Assembly (NCBI GenBank): GCA_016845105.1
Contig: JAERTF010000171.1
Coordinates: forward strand, 1 to 64,000
From: Bacteroidota bacterium
GTDB taxonomy: Bacteria > Bacteroidota > Bacteroidia > Bacteroidales > F082
Direction of reading: 5' to 3'
DNA: 64,000 nt
The translations under genes were made by a program, and so were the position numbers. Positions 26,953 to 37,284 of this stretch are shown one piece after another (the first letter of the stretch is position 1; each line of letters begins with the position of its first letter). The notes beneath the pieces were generated by a model. The model was not told the DNA's origin. It made no database searches and worked only from the letters and a program-made list of their open reading frames with translations.

Positions 26953-28998
26953 TTATTTTACTTCACTTCCATTACTAACTTCTTCCACCGGAGAAACAAA
27001 ACAGAGCTTACCATCCTTGTCTTCGGCCATAAGTATCATTCCTTGTGACTCAATGCCTCTTAATTTACGAGGAGCAAGGTTAACAAGGATACTAACCTTT
27101 TTACCTATTATATTCTCGGGATTATAAAATTCAGCAATTCCCGAAACTACAATGCGTTTATCAATACCTGTATCAACCATGAGTTTGAGAAGTTTTTTTG
27201 TTTTTGGCACCTTTTCAGCTTCAACTATGGTACCGGTTCGGATATCCATTTTCATGAAGTCGTCAAACTCAATTGTTGGTTTAGATGGATTTACAGTCTC
27301 TGCCTCTTCATTTTCTTTTTTTGTATCAAGCAATTTTTGAATTTGTGCCTCAATAGTTTTGTCTTCAATTCTCTCAAAAAGTAATTGTGGTTTATTTAGT
27401 TGGTCACCCTCTTTTAATAAATTAGCATGCCCGGCATCCTTCCATTTGAGGTTACCTATATTTATCATCTTCTGTAATTTAGCAGATGAAAATGGGAGAA
27501 AGGGCTCAGATAATACACTTAGGTTGGCAACGATTTGTAATGATACGTTTAATATCTGTTTTACCTTTTCAGGATCCGTTTTAAATATCTTCCAGGGCTC
27601 CATATCAGTGAGATATTTGTTACCCAAACGCGCCAGATTCATTAATTCGCTTAGCGCTTCCCTAAATCTATACCTTTCAATACTATTTGATATTATATCG
27701 GGGTATTTTGCAAGCTCAGCCAGCACATGTTCTGATTCACTATCCAATGATGTATATGCTGGAACTACCCCACCAAAGTATTTTTGAGTTAGTACAAGGG
27801 TGCGATTAACAAAGTTTCCAAAAATTGCCAATAATTCATTATTGTTTCTTGCCTGAAAATCTTTCCAGGTAAAGTCATTATCTTTGGTTTCAGGTGCATT
27901 GGCTGTTAATACATAGCGTAATACATCTTGTTTATCAGGAAATTCCTCCAAATATTCGTGTAACCAAACTGCCCAATTACGTGATGTTGAGATTTTTTCG
28001 TTTTCAAGATTAAGGAACTCATTGGCAGGAACATTTTCTGGTAATATATAACTGCCTTCGGCCTTGAGCATTGATGGGAAAATAATACAATGAAAAACGA
28101 TGTTGTCTTTTCCAATGAAATGTAACATTTTCGAACCTTTATCTTTCCAATATGGCTCCCAGTCTTTACCAGTTTTTTCCGACCACTCCTTTGAAGCTGA
28201 TATATAACCTATAGGTGCATCAAACCATACATATAAAACCTTTCCGTCTGCACCTTCAATTGGTACTTCAACTCCCCAGTTTAAATCGCGGGTTACTGCA
28301 CGTGGCTTTAATCCCTGATCTACCCATGATTTTACCTGTCCGTATACGTTTGGTTTCCAATCATTTTTATGGCCTACTATAATCCATTCATCAAGCCAAG
28401 GCTCATATCGATCCAATGGTAAATACCAATGTTTGGTTTCCTTAAGAACAGGGATATTTCCGCTCAAGGCAGATTTAGGATTCTTTAATTCAAGAGGACT
28501 TAATGATGTTCCACAATTTTCACATTGGTCGCCATAGGCTTTTTCAAACCCACAATGCGGACAAGTTCCAGTTATATATCTATCGGCTAAAAACTGTTTA
28601 TTCTCTTCGTCGTAATACTGCATATTTGTTTTCTCAACAAATTTTCCATCATCATAAAGTTTTTTGAAAAACTTGGAAGCAGTTTCATGATGAATTGGAG
28701 CAGATGTACGTGAGTAAACATCAAACGAAATACCGAAATCCTCAAACGACTTTTTAATAATTGCATGATATTTATCCACAATATCCTGAGGTGTAACACC
28801 TAATTGACGAGCCTTTATTGTGATAGGTACACCATGTTCATCCGAACCACCTATAAATAATACATCCTTATCATTCATGCGTAAATACCTGGCGTATATA
28901 TCTGCCGGAACATAAACACCTGCAAGGTGCCCTATATGTATTGGTCCATTAGCATATGGAAGAGCTGATGTTATTGTGTATCTTTTAATGTCTGTCAT
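26953..28998 (-). CDS. metG: Methionyl-tRNA synthetase
   Basis: Class I synthetase of 681 aa. The HIGH motif is at residues 21-24, a zinc knuckle is formed by CPHC and CENC (146-149, 159-162), and KISTS at 335-339 replaces the KMSKS loop, as is usual in this MetG subgroup. An anticodon-binding helical domain follows (about 390-545), then a C-terminal EMAP/Trbp111-like tRNA-binding domain (about 578-681) that promotes dimerisation. A -7 box at 29078-29085 leaves a leader of about 75 nt. Full length and unambiguous. Confidence 0.98.
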   Translation of the reverse strand: MTDIKRYTITSALPYANGPIHIGHLAGVYVPADIYARYLRMNDKDVLFIGGSDEHGVPITIKARQLGVTPQDIVDKYHAIIKKSFEDFGISFDVYSRTSAPIHHETASKFFKKLYDDGKFVEKTNMQYYDEENKQFLADRYITGTCPHCGFEKAYGDQCENCGTSLSPLELKNPKSALSGNIPVLKETKHWYLPLDRYEPWLDEWIIVGHKNDWKPNVYGQVKSWVDQGLKPRAVTRDLNWGVEVPIEGADGKVLYVWFDAPIGYISASKEWSEKTGKDWEPYWKDKGSKMLHFIGKDNIVFHCIIFPSMLKAEGSYILPENVPANEFLNLENEKISTSRNWAVWLHEYLEEFPDKQDVLRYVLTANAPETKDNDFTWKDFQARNNNELLAIFGNFVNRTLVLTQKYFGGVVPAYTSLDSESEHVLAELAKYPDIISNSIERYRFREALSELMNLARLGNKYLTDMEPWKIFKTDPEKVKQILNVSLQIVANLSVLSEPFLPFSSAKLQKMINIGNLKWKDAGHANLLKEGDQLNKPQLLFERIEDKTIEAQIQKLLDTKKENEEAETVNPSKPTIEFDDFMKMDIRTGTIVEAEKVPKTKKLLKLMVDTGIDKRIVVSGIAEFYNPENIIGKKVSILVNLAPRKLRGIESQGMILMAEDKDGKLCFVSPVEEVSNGSEVK

Positions 28999-29077
28999 GG
29001 TTTTGAATTAACGTCTCAATTATATTGATAGATATGTATATTAAAACTAGATTTTATCGAAAAATCAGTAATTTCGG

Positions 29078-29085
29078 CAAAGTTA
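29078..29085 (-). promoter_or_regulatory. -7 box (TAACTTTG) for metG
   Basis: Minus-strand TAACTTTG followed by CC is an exact TAnnTTTG match. A plus-strand near-match (TAATTTCG, 29069-29076) that could serve the divergent S66 gene faces it, so start sites would overlap. Confidence 0.5.
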
Positions 29086-29100
29086 ACTAATAAGTTCAAA

Positions 29101-30006
29101 ATGATAAGTCCACCGTTTCTAAATAAAGGTGATAAGATAGGTATTGTAGCTTCCGCTAGAAAAATATCGATGGAGGAAGTAATGCCTTCCATAGATATTA
29201 TTAATGATTATGGATATGAGGTAGTTACTAGCAATAGTCTTTTTGAAGAGGAAAACCAATATGCCGGTAATGATAAACATCGAGCAAATGAGTTACAGAA
29301 AATACTTGATGATAGTTCGATTAAAGCAATCCTATTTGCCAGAGGAGGTTATGGGAGTGTTAGAATAATCGATAGGTTAGATTTTACTGCCTTTGTTGAA
29401 AATCCATGCTGGTTAATTGGATACAGTGATATTACTGTATTTCACAGTCATGTATCCCGTAACTTTGGAATTCAGACATTACATGCAACCATGCCAATAA
29501 ATTTTCCAGAGAACAGTCCACAGGCCATTCAATTAATGTTTGATGCCTTATCAGGTAAAGATATTAATATTGAATTTAAACCTCATGAGTTAAGTAAACA
29601 TGGAGAAATGAAAGGAGAAATAACCGGAGGTAACTTATCAGTATTATATAGTCTAATTGGCAGCATTTCATTTCCTGATTTGGATGGTAAGATATTGTTT
29701 ATTGAAGATTTGGATGAGTATCTATATCATATAGATAGGATGATGATTGGGTTGAAAAGAGCTGGCAAACTCGAAAAGTTATCAGGATTAGTTGTTGGCG
29801 GTATGACAGATATGAATGATAATAAGGTACCATTTGGAATGACAGCTAAGCAGATAATTAGTGAGGCTGTTAGTGAGTATAACTATCCTGTTTATTTTGG
29901 ATTTCCCACAGGTCATATTGAAAATAATATGCCAATAACTCTGGGAAAAAGAGCAATCATAAGTGCCGGTTCTGAGGGTTCGGAAATTAAGCTTTCCTAT
30001 TGTTAG
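29101..30006 (+). CDS. LD-carboxypeptidase (peptidase S66)
   Basis: Protein of 301 aa of the LdcA/MccF family. LdcA removes the terminal D-Ala from muropeptide tetrapeptides during cell-wall recycling. The catalytic triad is visible as Ser86 in GGYGSVRI, Glu202 in IEDLDE and His272 in PTGHIENN. No signal peptide is seen, which fits the cytosolic recycling enzyme. MccF-type immunity proteins share the fold and cannot be excluded. A methyltransferase gene follows after 29 nt. Confidence 0.93.
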   Translation: MISPPFLNKGDKIGIVASARKISMEEVMPSIDIINDYGYEVVTSNSLFEEENQYAGNDKHRANELQKILDDSSIKAILFARGGYGSVRIIDRLDFTAFVENPCWLIGYSDITVFHSHVSRNFGIQTLHATMPINFPENSPQAIQLMFDALSGKDINIEFKPHELSKHGEMKGEITGGNLSVLYSLIGSISFPDLDGKILFIEDLDEYLYHIDRMMIGLKRAGKLEKLSGLVVGGMTDMNDNKVPFGMTAKQIISEAVSEYNYPVYFGFPTGHIENNMPITLGKRAIISAGSEGSEIKLSYC

Positions 30007-30035
30007 AAGACTTATTTTTGCCAATTAATTAAAAT

Positions 30036-30743
30036 ATGAATATGCAAGATCCATTTGAGTCAGCTTTTTACGATTATCTCAATGGTAATAGTTCGGCAGA
30101 AGTATTAGTGTATTGTAACAAGGGTGATGATGAAGTAATTCCTATTTCTTATTTTTTTAGGGGGTTTGAGCAAATGCCATTACTTGAGCAAAAGGCACTG
30201 GAGTTATGTACAGGTAAAATCCTGGATATAGGTGCTGGTTCTGGTATACATTCATTACACCTGAAATCACAAGGAATGGATACTACATCACTTGATATAA
30301 AGCCCGGCTTTGTTGATGTTATGAAAAAGAGGGGGCTTGAAAATGTTGTGCTGTCAGATATATTTGATTATAATACTGGTACATACGATACTTTGTTAAT
30401 GCTAATGAATGGTATTGGTTTTACTAAGAATTTTGCAGGCCTGACAGCTTTTCTAAAGCAAGCAAAAAAGCTACTTGTACCGGGCGGACAATTATTATTG
30501 GATTCTTCGGATTTGCTGTATCTGTATGAAAATGAAGATGGTTCATATTCCATAAATCTTAATGAAAACTACTATGGTGAAGTAGAGTATATTATAGAAT
30601 ACGAGGGAGTTAAAGGAGACCCTTTTAGGTGGCTTTATATTGATTTTGATAATCTTGTTATGCATGCTGAACAAGCAGGATTTAAATGTGAGCTAATTTT
30701 TGAGGATGATCATTATAATTATTTGGCAAGGTTGTGTTTATAA
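30036..30743 (+). CDS. Class I SAM-dependent methyltransferase
   Basis: Protein of 235 aa. The SAM-binding loop ILDIGAGSGIHSLHL is at residues 62-76, followed by the acidic post-II motif SLDIKPG and LLMLMNGIGF. The N-terminal 45 residues (PFESAFYDYLNG ... YFFRGFEQMP) and the C-terminal HAEQAGFKCELIFEDDHYNYLARL match small-molecule methyltransferases of the UbiE/BioC type. Substrate unknown. It follows the S66 gene by 29 nt and ends 13 nt before the convergent WG-repeat gene. Confidence 0.88.
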   Translation: MNMQDPFESAFYDYLNGNSSAEVLVYCNKGDDEVIPISYFFRGFEQMPLLEQKALELCTGKILDIGAGSGIHSLHLKSQGMDTTSLDIKPGFVDVMKKRGLENVVLSDIFDYNTGTYDTLLMLMNGIGFTKNFAGLTAFLKQAKKLLVPGGQLLLDSSDLLYLYENEDGSYSINLNENYYGEVEYIIEYEGVKGDPFRWLYIDFDNLVMHAEQAGFKCELIFEDDHYNYLARLCL

Positions 30744-30756
30744 TAACCAAGTAGTT

Positions 30757-32007
30757 TTACTCCATTAGAAAGAAATCTTTTACATTGTTATATTTAGGTA
30801 AGATGGCAAAACTACCAGTACTATCAATGTATCCCCATGTATCTGCAATTCTGGCTCTACATAAACCATTGTGGAAATCATATGAGTTTTTGAATTTTTC
30901 CTCAATTATCATCTCACCTTTAGTGTTTATATAGCCAAAAAGTTTTGAGGTTCGAACTCTGGCAAACCCTTCATGGAAATCATTTGCATCAGCATAATAA
31001 TTGTTATTTATTCTTTGACCATCCTTATTTATATAACACCATTGCTCGTTTTCTTTAGCTGCAACAATACCATTGCAACAATCACGCAAACTATAATACC
31101 GAATGCCAATAATACCTTTGCCAGTTGAGTCAATTAACCCCCAATAAGTGCCCTTTCTTACGCATGCGAAACCTTCAGAAAATTTCTTGATTTCGTCATA
31201 TTTAGGTTTAATTAGCATTGCTCCGCTAGAGTCCATTAGACCCCATAAAGATCCAGACTTAATACTAAATATTCCATCTTTTACAAGTTCTATCTGATCC
31301 CATCTGGGAAGAATTATATACTCGTCTTTCATATTTATAACTCCCCAATAATTACCATATTTAACAATGGCCATATTCTTTTCAAAGCTTCTCGCAGATT
31401 TGTATTTTGGGTTAATAACCCACTGACCTCTAGGGTTTAAAAATCCATATTTGCCCTTGTATTTTAAACATAATAGTCCGTCAGAAAAGAAGGCAGCATC
31501 CTGAAACTTCGGTTTAGAAATAATATTTCCATCAAAATCCATTATGCCATATTTCTGATTTCTTCTAAATAGAATTTTATTGTTAATAAAATCCTTGATG
31601 TAATATTCAGAAGGTTTTGAAACGGCTTCTCCATTCTTGTTAATGATAAAATATTTAGCATTCGAATATACAATGGCCAATCCTTTGTGAAAGTTACCTG
31701 CTTCTTTAAATTTACAGGGTATTAGCTCTTGATTTTCAATGCTAGCATAACCGAATTTTCGATTTTCTTTAATTTTAAACATGCCATCGCTGGGCGAATA
31801 AATCATGCTTTTCGAATCACTATAATATGGCGCCCATGAAAGTGAAGGAGTATGAGCAAGTTCGTATTCCGATTCAATTACCAGTTCACCTGAACTATTA
31901 ATTACTCCCCAGTTTTCATAGTTTCTTACCATCGCATACGATTCATTCTGTGAAATGACATGAATGGAAAATAGAGATAACAGGCATAGGGTTATTATTG
32001 TTTTCAT
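30757..32007 (-). CDS. Exported WG-repeat protein
   Basis: Protein of 416 aa with a signal peptide (about 1-19, HVISQ) and about eleven WG-type repeats, read from motifs such as NWGVINSSGE, KYGFLNPRGQ, YWGVINMKDE, LWGLMDSSGA, YWGLIDSTGK and TWGYIDSTGS. Spacing is about 33-37 residues, and the repeats fill the whole mature chain. WG repeats form beta-propeller-like or solenoid folds of unknown role, and many are envelope or secreted proteins. There is no separate catalytic domain. A monocistronic minus-strand gene. Confidence 0.88.
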   Translation of the reverse strand: MKTIITLCLLSLFSIHVISQNESYAMVRNYENWGVINSSGELVIESEYELAHTPSLSWAPYYSDSKSMIYSPSDGMFKIKENRKFGYASIENQELIPCKFKEAGNFHKGLAIVYSNAKYFIINKNGEAVSKPSEYYIKDFINNKILFRRNQKYGIMDFDGNIISKPKFQDAAFFSDGLLCLKYKGKYGFLNPRGQWVINPKYKSARSFEKNMAIVKYGNYWGVINMKDEYIILPRWDQIELVKDGIFSIKSGSLWGLMDSSGAMLIKPKYDEIKKFSEGFACVRKGTYWGLIDSTGKGIIGIRYYSLRDCCNGIVAAKENEQWCYINKDGQRINNNYYADANDFHEGFARVRTSKLFGYINTKGEMIIEEKFKNSYDFHNGLCRARIADTWGYIDSTGSFAILPKYNNVKDFFLME

Positions 32008-32104
32008 ATAGGTTAATATAAATTCGACAAATAATCTAGGTTAGTCATATTGAATTATCCAAATTTAAATAATTCATTTTAATCAGAATATTTAAACACA
32101 AACA

Positions 32105-32725
32105 CTATTTTGGAATATTAAATGCCAATTTAACTCCTTCAATTACCATATCTGTTCCCATAATAGCTAGTATTAAACCCATGAGTTTGCCAATAACCTT
32201 TATCATATTTACTCCAAGCTTTTGAACAATTAGGTTACTTTTCCAAAAAGCCAGATATGTTAAGTAAATCATCAATGCAAATATTCCAATAACGATATCA
32301 ACATGTAAAAAGTTTGTGTTGTTTACATTGTTCATTGCTGTAACTATTGTTCCTGGACCTGCAAGTATTGGTATAGCAAGGGGTGAAATAGCAATTCCTT
32401 CATCAGGACTTTTTTGACCAAGGCTATGTACCTTTGATTTCACTGTCATTAGCATCTCAAATCCTACGAAAAAGATTAGAATTCCGCCAGTTATTTTAAA
32501 AGCCGGTATTGTTATCCCGAAAACATCAAAAATATACTTCCCAAGTACAGTGAATGATGCTCCAATTATAAATGCTGTAATTGTTGCCTTTCTAGCTACT
32601 CTTTTCTTCGATTCTGTATCAAACCCCTCAGTTAAACCCAGAAAAACAGGGGTGTTGGCAATTGGGTTCATTATCGCGAAAAAACCTGTAAATACAGTGA
32701 TGCTAAAGGTTAATAATTCGTTCAT
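32105..32725 (-). CDS. MarC family integral membrane protein
   Basis: Protein of 206 aa with six hydrophobic segments and the family's N-terminal pattern FFAIMNPIANTPVFLGLT plus the central PLAIPILAGPGTIVTAM. MarC proteins (UPF0056) are of unknown function; the early link to multiple antibiotic resistance has not held up. The gene lies 45 nt downstream of the RluA gene on the same strand and may be cotranscribed. Confidence 0.93.
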   Translation of the reverse strand: MNELLTFSITVFTGFFAIMNPIANTPVFLGLTEGFDTESKKRVARKATITAFIIGASFTVLGKYIFDVFGITIPAFKITGGILIFFVGFEMLMTVKSKVHSLGQKSPDEGIAISPLAIPILAGPGTIVTAMNNVNNTNFLHVDIVIGIFALMIYLTYLAFWKSNLIVQKLGVNMIKVIGKLMGLILAIMGTDMVIEGVKLAFNIPK

Positions 32726-32770
32726 TTATAAAGTATTTTCATTAATATTAACAAATAATTTGCAGCTAAT

Positions 32771-33664
32771 TTAGCTATTCCTGTATAACTTCTCCCAGTT
32801 TTGGTTTTCCTTTTTTAAAAAGGAACTGAATTTAGTTGGGGGTGTTATTTTAATATTTAGGTTTTTTTTGGTATTTGGATGAATAAAACTTAGTCCTATT
32901 GCTGATAGAAATAACCCCTTTCCTTTTAAAACAGGGCCTTCACCGTATTTCTTTTCACCAACAATTGGATACCCAATACTGGCCATGTGAATTCTTAGTT
33001 GATGAGTTCGTCCGGTTTCAGGATATAGATGAACAAGTGATAACCAACTGGTTTTTATTGATCTATTCAAACTAATGCGTTTATATGATGATATTGCAGG
33101 CTGTTCATCAATTTTTTTTGTAACCTCACCTTCTATGGGTATACAACCTGCTACTATAGCAAGATATGTTTTTTTAATAATTCTGTTTTCGAATTGTTGC
33201 CCCAGGTTCATTAATGCTCCGGCTGTTTTGGCAACAAGCAATAGTCCCGAGGTAGGCCTATCAAGTCGATGTACCGGACGAGCCCATTTTAATGCATCGG
33301 GCTCATTCGAAATACTAATATTTGATATTAGAGCATTTTGAATTGTGCTATACTTATTTCCACTTACTTCAATGCCGGGAGGTTTATTAATAATAGCTAA
33401 ATACTCGTCCTCAAAAATAATATCCAACCTAATATCCAGTGGTTTTGGAGCATTGTATTCCAGATCAACTAGTTTTATTACATGGTCTGGCTTTATCCAA
33501 AAACCATCTTTAACTATCTCGTCATTTACCAGTATCTCACCTCGTTTTATAGCTTTTTTCATGCCGCTTCGAGAAGGTATACTTGGAAAGATAAGAAGGC
33601 AGTAATCTATTAATCTTATATTGGAAATGTTATTAGGTACTATGTGTTCTTTTATGAGAAACAT
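32771..33664 (-). CDS. RluA family pseudouridine synthase
   Basis: RNA pseudouridine synthase of 297 aa. An S4-like RNA-binding segment (about 15-65, RSGMKKAIKRGEILVNDEIVKDG) is followed by the catalytic domain with HRLDRPTSGL, where Asp135 is the nucleophile, and GRTHQLRIHMASIGYPIVGEKKYG. Whether it acts on 23S rRNA or tRNA cannot be decided from sequence alone. tadA lies 30 nt upstream on the same strand, giving a small RNA-modification pair. Confidence 0.93.
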   Translation of the reverse strand: MFLIKEHIVPNNISNIRLIDYCLLIFPSIPSRSGMKKAIKRGEILVNDEIVKDGFWIKPDHVIKLVDLEYNAPKPLDIRLDIIFEDEYLAIINKPPGIEVSGNKYSTIQNALISNISISNEPDALKWARPVHRLDRPTSGLLLVAKTAGALMNLGQQFENRIIKKTYLAIVAGCIPIEGEVTKKIDEQPAISSYKRISLNRSIKTSWLSLVHLYPETGRTHQLRIHMASIGYPIVGEKKYGEGPVLKGKGLFLSAIGLSFIHPNTKKNLNIKITPPTKFSSFLKKENQNWEKLYRNS

Positions 33665-33694
33665 GCTCAGTAATATACTTTTGTTAACTACTTA

Positions 33695-34153
33695 TCAGGA
33701 TTGAAGTTTCCTTTTGTTATCGAAGAAACTATGAAGTAATTTAATACATTCATTCTCCATTATACCCCCTAAAATAGATGTCTTGGGATGCATTATGCTG
33801 TGGTTAATTATCGAATACCCACGTTTTTTGTCAAAAGCACCAAAAACAACCTTGTCAATTTGTGTCCAATATGAAGCTCCGGCACACATAATACATGGCT
33901 CGAGTGTTACATATAATGTGCATTCTTTTAAATATTTACCACCAATAAAGTCAGAAGCAGAAGTAAATGCCTGCATTTCAGCATGTGCAGTAACGTCATT
34001 TAATGTTTCGGTAAGGTTATGGGCTCGAGCAATTATTTGATTATTATAAACAATAACCGCACCTACAGGTATTTCATCCTTTTCATAAGCTTTTTGTGCT
34101 TCTTGAATAGCAATTTTCATAAAATGTTCATCTGAGAAAACTCCTAAGCTCAT
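33695..34153 (-). CDS. tadA: tRNA adenosine(34) deaminase TadA
   Basis: Zinc deaminase of 152 aa that converts the wobble adenosine of tRNA-Arg(ACG) to inosine. Zinc and catalytic residues are in HAE (57-59) and PCIMC (86-90, Cys87 and Cys90). The N-terminal helix and DKKRGYS region match TadA rather than guanine deaminase, although a GuaD-like enzyme cannot be fully excluded. It is 9 nt downstream of the sodium:solute symporter gene and 30 nt upstream of the RluA gene. Confidence 0.92.
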   Translation of the reverse strand: MSLGVFSDEHFMKIAIQEAQKAYEKDEIPVGAVIVYNNQIIARAHNLTETLNDVTAHAEMQAFTSASDFIGGKYLKECTLYVTLEPCIMCAGASYWTQIDKVVFGAFDKKRGYSIINHSIMHPKTSILGGIMENECIKLLHSFFDNKRKLQS

Positions 34154-34162
34154 ATCTTAAAT

Positions 34163-35596
34163 TTATTTTAACACAGTTTTATTAATCTTTGTTAGCTTAA
34201 CACCAATTATTAATACTATTGTTTCTATTATTATTGATGGAATAAATGAGGCTTTTGGGTTGAAAATTTCGGGAGAGTTTACACCTAAAACAAATAGAAA
34301 CAAGTTGATAAAAAATGCCACAAGTAAACTTATTATTACTGCTTTTCGATAAGCAAATGCATTTTTATTAATTAAAGCAAAGATAGTTATTGGTGCGAAA
34401 ATTGTAATTGTTGAAATACCAACAACCATTAAGTCAACAATATTTGGAAACACCAACGCTATAAATAATGCTGTTAAACCAAAAATAAAAGTAGCAACCC
34501 TAATTAACTGATGTGCCTTTTCGGGCTTTATTGTTTTTTTTCCCCAACCCGCAAAATCCTTAACAGCTGAAATTGATATTATATTAAGAAAACTATCGCC
34601 TGATGACATTAAAGCAGATAGCAGTCCTACTATCGCAAAAGCCATTAAAAATCCACTACTGTGTCTGTCAATGAAAAGATAAGCAACCCCGGCAGTTTCA
34701 TCAGGAGAAATTTCATAATCTATTACCAACCGAACAGCCATACCAACCATTGGAAAAATTATATAGAAGGGTAGCATTCCCAACCCAGACCAAAGGCTAA
34801 CCCGTTTGGCAACTTTATCACTTCTTGCTGCTAATATTCGTTGCCAAATGTCCATTCTTGCCAGTACCGACCATGATAAGAATATTGGGGTGCCTACCAA
34901 AAAAACTATTCCCAACTGGGTCCCATTCAGCATTTCCCTGGGTAGGTCATTAAGTCTGCTAAAAGTCTCCGTATCTGTTATTATTCCGGGAATAAAAATT
35001 AGAATTATCATTATAAGAATTGCAACAAATTGTATTGTATCTGTGATAATTACACCTGATAATCCTGCAATAGCCGTATAAGCAATAATAATAATAGCTG
35101 AAATAATTGCCGCTGTGGTATAGCCAATTTCAAATGAAAACTTTAAAAGACTTGCCATTGCCACAAATTGAGCCGATAGAATAAAGAAAAAGATAAATAT
35201 ATTAACACCACTTACGGTTGCTGAGAATATTCTTGCAAAATTTTTCTCATCTGAAGTTGTATAGGTATGGTTTAGAAAATGTGGAAAGCTATAGATATTT
35301 CTCTTCGCACCATAGTTGCGAATCTTACCAGCATATTTCCATAAGATTATGAATCCAATTACATAGGCAACCCCAATAGCAACAGCAGCAAATCCCGACT
35401 CGTACCCCAATGCCATTAAACCAATTGAAGTTCCCCCTCCAACAAAAGTTGCTAATATTGTAAATACAAGAGGTAATGTTTTTGTGTTACGGTTATTTAC
35501 CAGATATTGATCAAGATCAGAAGTTTTTAAGTGTTTAACAGATAAAGCAATGATAACGATCAAATATAATACTATCCAAAATATTAACCAGCCCAT
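34163..35596 (-). CDS. Sodium:solute symporter (SSS family)
   Basis: Inner-membrane transporter of 477 aa with about thirteen hydrophobic segments. The family hallmark LATFVGGGTSIGLMALGYESGFAA lies near residues 49-72, and a second core motif, GLLSALMSSGDSFLNIISIS, near 323-342. SSS proteins couple sodium entry to uptake of sugars, amino acids, nucleosides or organic acids. The substrate cannot be read from sequence. It sits 9 nt upstream of tadA. Confidence 0.92.
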   Translation of the reverse strand: MGWLIFWIVLYLIVIIALSVKHLKTSDLDQYLVNNRNTKTLPLVFTILATFVGGGTSIGLMALGYESGFAAVAIGVAYVIGFIILWKYAGKIRNYGAKRNIYSFPHFLNHTYTTSDEKNFARIFSATVSGVNIFIFFFILSAQFVAMASLLKFSFEIGYTTAAIISAIIIIAYTAIAGLSGVIITDTIQFVAILIMIILIFIPGIITDTETFSRLNDLPREMLNGTQLGIVFLVGTPIFLSWSVLARMDIWQRILAARSDKVAKRVSLWSGLGMLPFYIIFPMVGMAVRLVIDYEISPDETAGVAYLFIDRHSSGFLMAFAIVGLLSALMSSGDSFLNIISISAVKDFAGWGKKTIKPEKAHQLIRVATFIFGLTALFIALVFPNIVDLMVVGISTITIFAPITIFALINKNAFAYRKAVIISLLVAFFINLFLFVLGVNSPEIFNPKASFIPSIIIETIVLIIGVKLTKINKTVLK

Positions 35597-35671
35597 AGTT
35601 CCGTCAATTAGTGTTATAATTATTTACTAAACTAATAATATGGTTTGCTTTCATTATTAAAATATCAAGTT

Positions 35672-37237
35672 CTATTTTTTGAACCTCACATTAACATAAC
35701 TATTAATTTCAGTTAACGAGGCTATTTCTTGAGATGCATTACCAGACCTTACATAAAACTTTTCTATTTCAGCTCCTTGTTTGTTCTTAGTTTTTAAGAA
35801 TACAGGATTGCTAGATGCATGGGTTTGGATTACGCAAACAGTTTTTTCACCAAAGGTTAAGAACTTCACATTTACGGATTCATTTGAAAAAGCAATTCCA
35901 TATTGATTGTTTATTAGTTTTCGTAAGTGAAGTTCAAAATAATCAACATCCTTTTTCTTTAATGTATTAAAATCGTTTTCAAGACCAATTATTTCCATAT
36001 CATCGGTAACACCAATAAATAATGTTCCTCCTTTGGCATTTGCAAAAGCTGCAATACTTTTCAAAATAACAACCTCAAGTACTTTATTTACCTTCTCCTC
36101 TCTGTAATCCCATCTTAATGATGATTTAAACTCAACAAACTCTGTTTCTCCAGCATTAATTAGTGATAATGCTTGCTCTTTGGTAAGAGGTTCAACATCA
36201 ACAGGTATAACTTTTGAATTGCGTTTAAAAACCAGAATAAGAAAAATAATAGTTAACAACGCAAATACTATTGATATATATAAATAACGAATTTCTTGTT
36301 TTTGCTCGGTTTTAGCAAGGTCCGAGGCTGAAATTGTTACTGCAAAACCAGCAATTCCAACCTTTGGCTCAACATTGGAAATTCGAGTCCAATAAATATG
36401 GTCAAACTTCTCGAAAGAATAAGAATGTGGTGTTCTATCTTTCGTTTCTTTCCATTTGTTGATTTGATTTGCAATATTTCCCCCCAATTCTTGATAGGTA
36501 TATATACTACCTGAATCACTTGTAAGTATTGGGGTTATGATATTTTTGCTTGTTGTAAATACTGAAACCAAAGGCCTTTCAAACTTTAGAACAGAAGCAA
36601 AGTTTCTACTAAGGTCATTTGCGCTATAAATAAGACCTGCAATAGTGCTATCACCATTGGTATTATATGCTTTAAAAAGCACTGTTAAAAAATCTCTTAA
36701 TTCAGGAATTTGATTTATCGATGATTTCCAGGTAAATTTATTTGAATGTAATTCTTGGTTAATTTCATCAAAGTTTTCATCATTGGGAAATCCCCTTGAA
36801 ATATCAGTCCATTCACTCACAATTTCAAGTTTATTGTTCATTCGTATCCAATTTGATACACTATCAGATAAATCAATGTCGTAAGTGGATACCCAGGACG
36901 ATTTTTCTCGATAGATTATATATGAGAAATCGTTATTTGATAGTGCAGCACCTTTGAGATATTTATTTGATTTGATCATAGTTGAAAAAAAACTATTCAG
37001 ATCAACATTTTCCAGTACTTTTTTATCAGATTGCTTTATATTATTAGTCAGTTTATCGCTGGTGATTTTAACCGATGAAAGTAAATCGTCCAAACCTATG
37101 GTAAATGAATCAGATGCATTTGTTATTATTTCGTCAGCAAAAGAATTTTCCTTGCTCTTAATCCAATAAGTTGTAATACTTAAGATTGTTAAAATGAAAA
37201 AAAACCCTGAGATTAGGATTTTGTTTTTTCGATTCAT
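35672..37237 (-). CDS. Membrane sensor protein with cytoplasmic Schlafen AlbA_2 domain
   Basis: Protein of 521 aa. TM1 (about 7-26), an extracytoplasmic region of about 285 residues, TM2 (about 316-337), then a cytoplasmic AlbA_2 domain (about 363-505) with ETEFVEFKSSLRWD, LKSIAAFANAKGGTLFIGVTDD and EKFYVRSGNAS. The outer region has the topology of a dCache-like sensor, but no binding motif is certain. AlbA_2 proteins include DNA-binding regulators and Schlafen-type nucleases. A membrane-tethered sensor form is unusual. It is preceded by a TATTTTTG box and appears monocistronic. Function inferred only: a ligand-responsive nucleic-acid-binding protein. Confidence 0.8.
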   Translation of the reverse strand: MNRKNKILISGFFFILTILSITTYWIKSKENSFADEIITNASDSFTIGLDDLLSSVKITSDKLTNNIKQSDKKVLENVDLNSFFSTMIKSNKYLKGAALSNNDFSYIIYREKSSWVSTYDIDLSDSVSNWIRMNNKLEIVSEWTDISRGFPNDENFDEINQELHSNKFTWKSSINQIPELRDFLTVLFKAYNTNGDSTIAGLIYSANDLSRNFASVLKFERPLVSVFTTSKNIITPILTSDSGSIYTYQELGGNIANQINKWKETKDRTPHSYSFEKFDHIYWTRISNVEPKVGIAGFAVTISASDLAKTEQKQEIRYLYISIVFALLTIIFLILVFKRNSKVIPVDVEPLTKEQALSLINAGETEFVEFKSSLRWDYREEKVNKVLEVVILKSIAAFANAKGGTLFIGVTDDMEIIGLENDFNTLKKKDVDYFELHLRKLINNQYGIAFSNESVNVKFLTFGEKTVCVIQTHASSNPVFLKTKNKQGAEIEKFYVRSGNASQEIASLTEINSYVNVRFKK

Positions 37238-37254
37238 GCTTAATAATTTAATAT

Positions 37255-37262
37255 CAAAAATA
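37255..37262 (-). promoter_or_regulatory. -7 box (TATTTTTG) for the AlbA_2 membrane protein
   Basis: Minus-strand TATTTTTG is an exact match 17 nt before the ATG at 37237, in the gap after queG. It supports independent transcription of the AlbA_2 gene. Confidence 0.45.
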
Positions 37263-37284
37263 GGGATTTTAATTCAAAGGTTAA

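Noticed and set aside
27984-27998. Degenerate KMSKS motif in MetG (KISTS) as a sign of inactivation
   Set aside because: KISTS followed by RNW is normal for this MetG subgroup, and all other motifs are intact.
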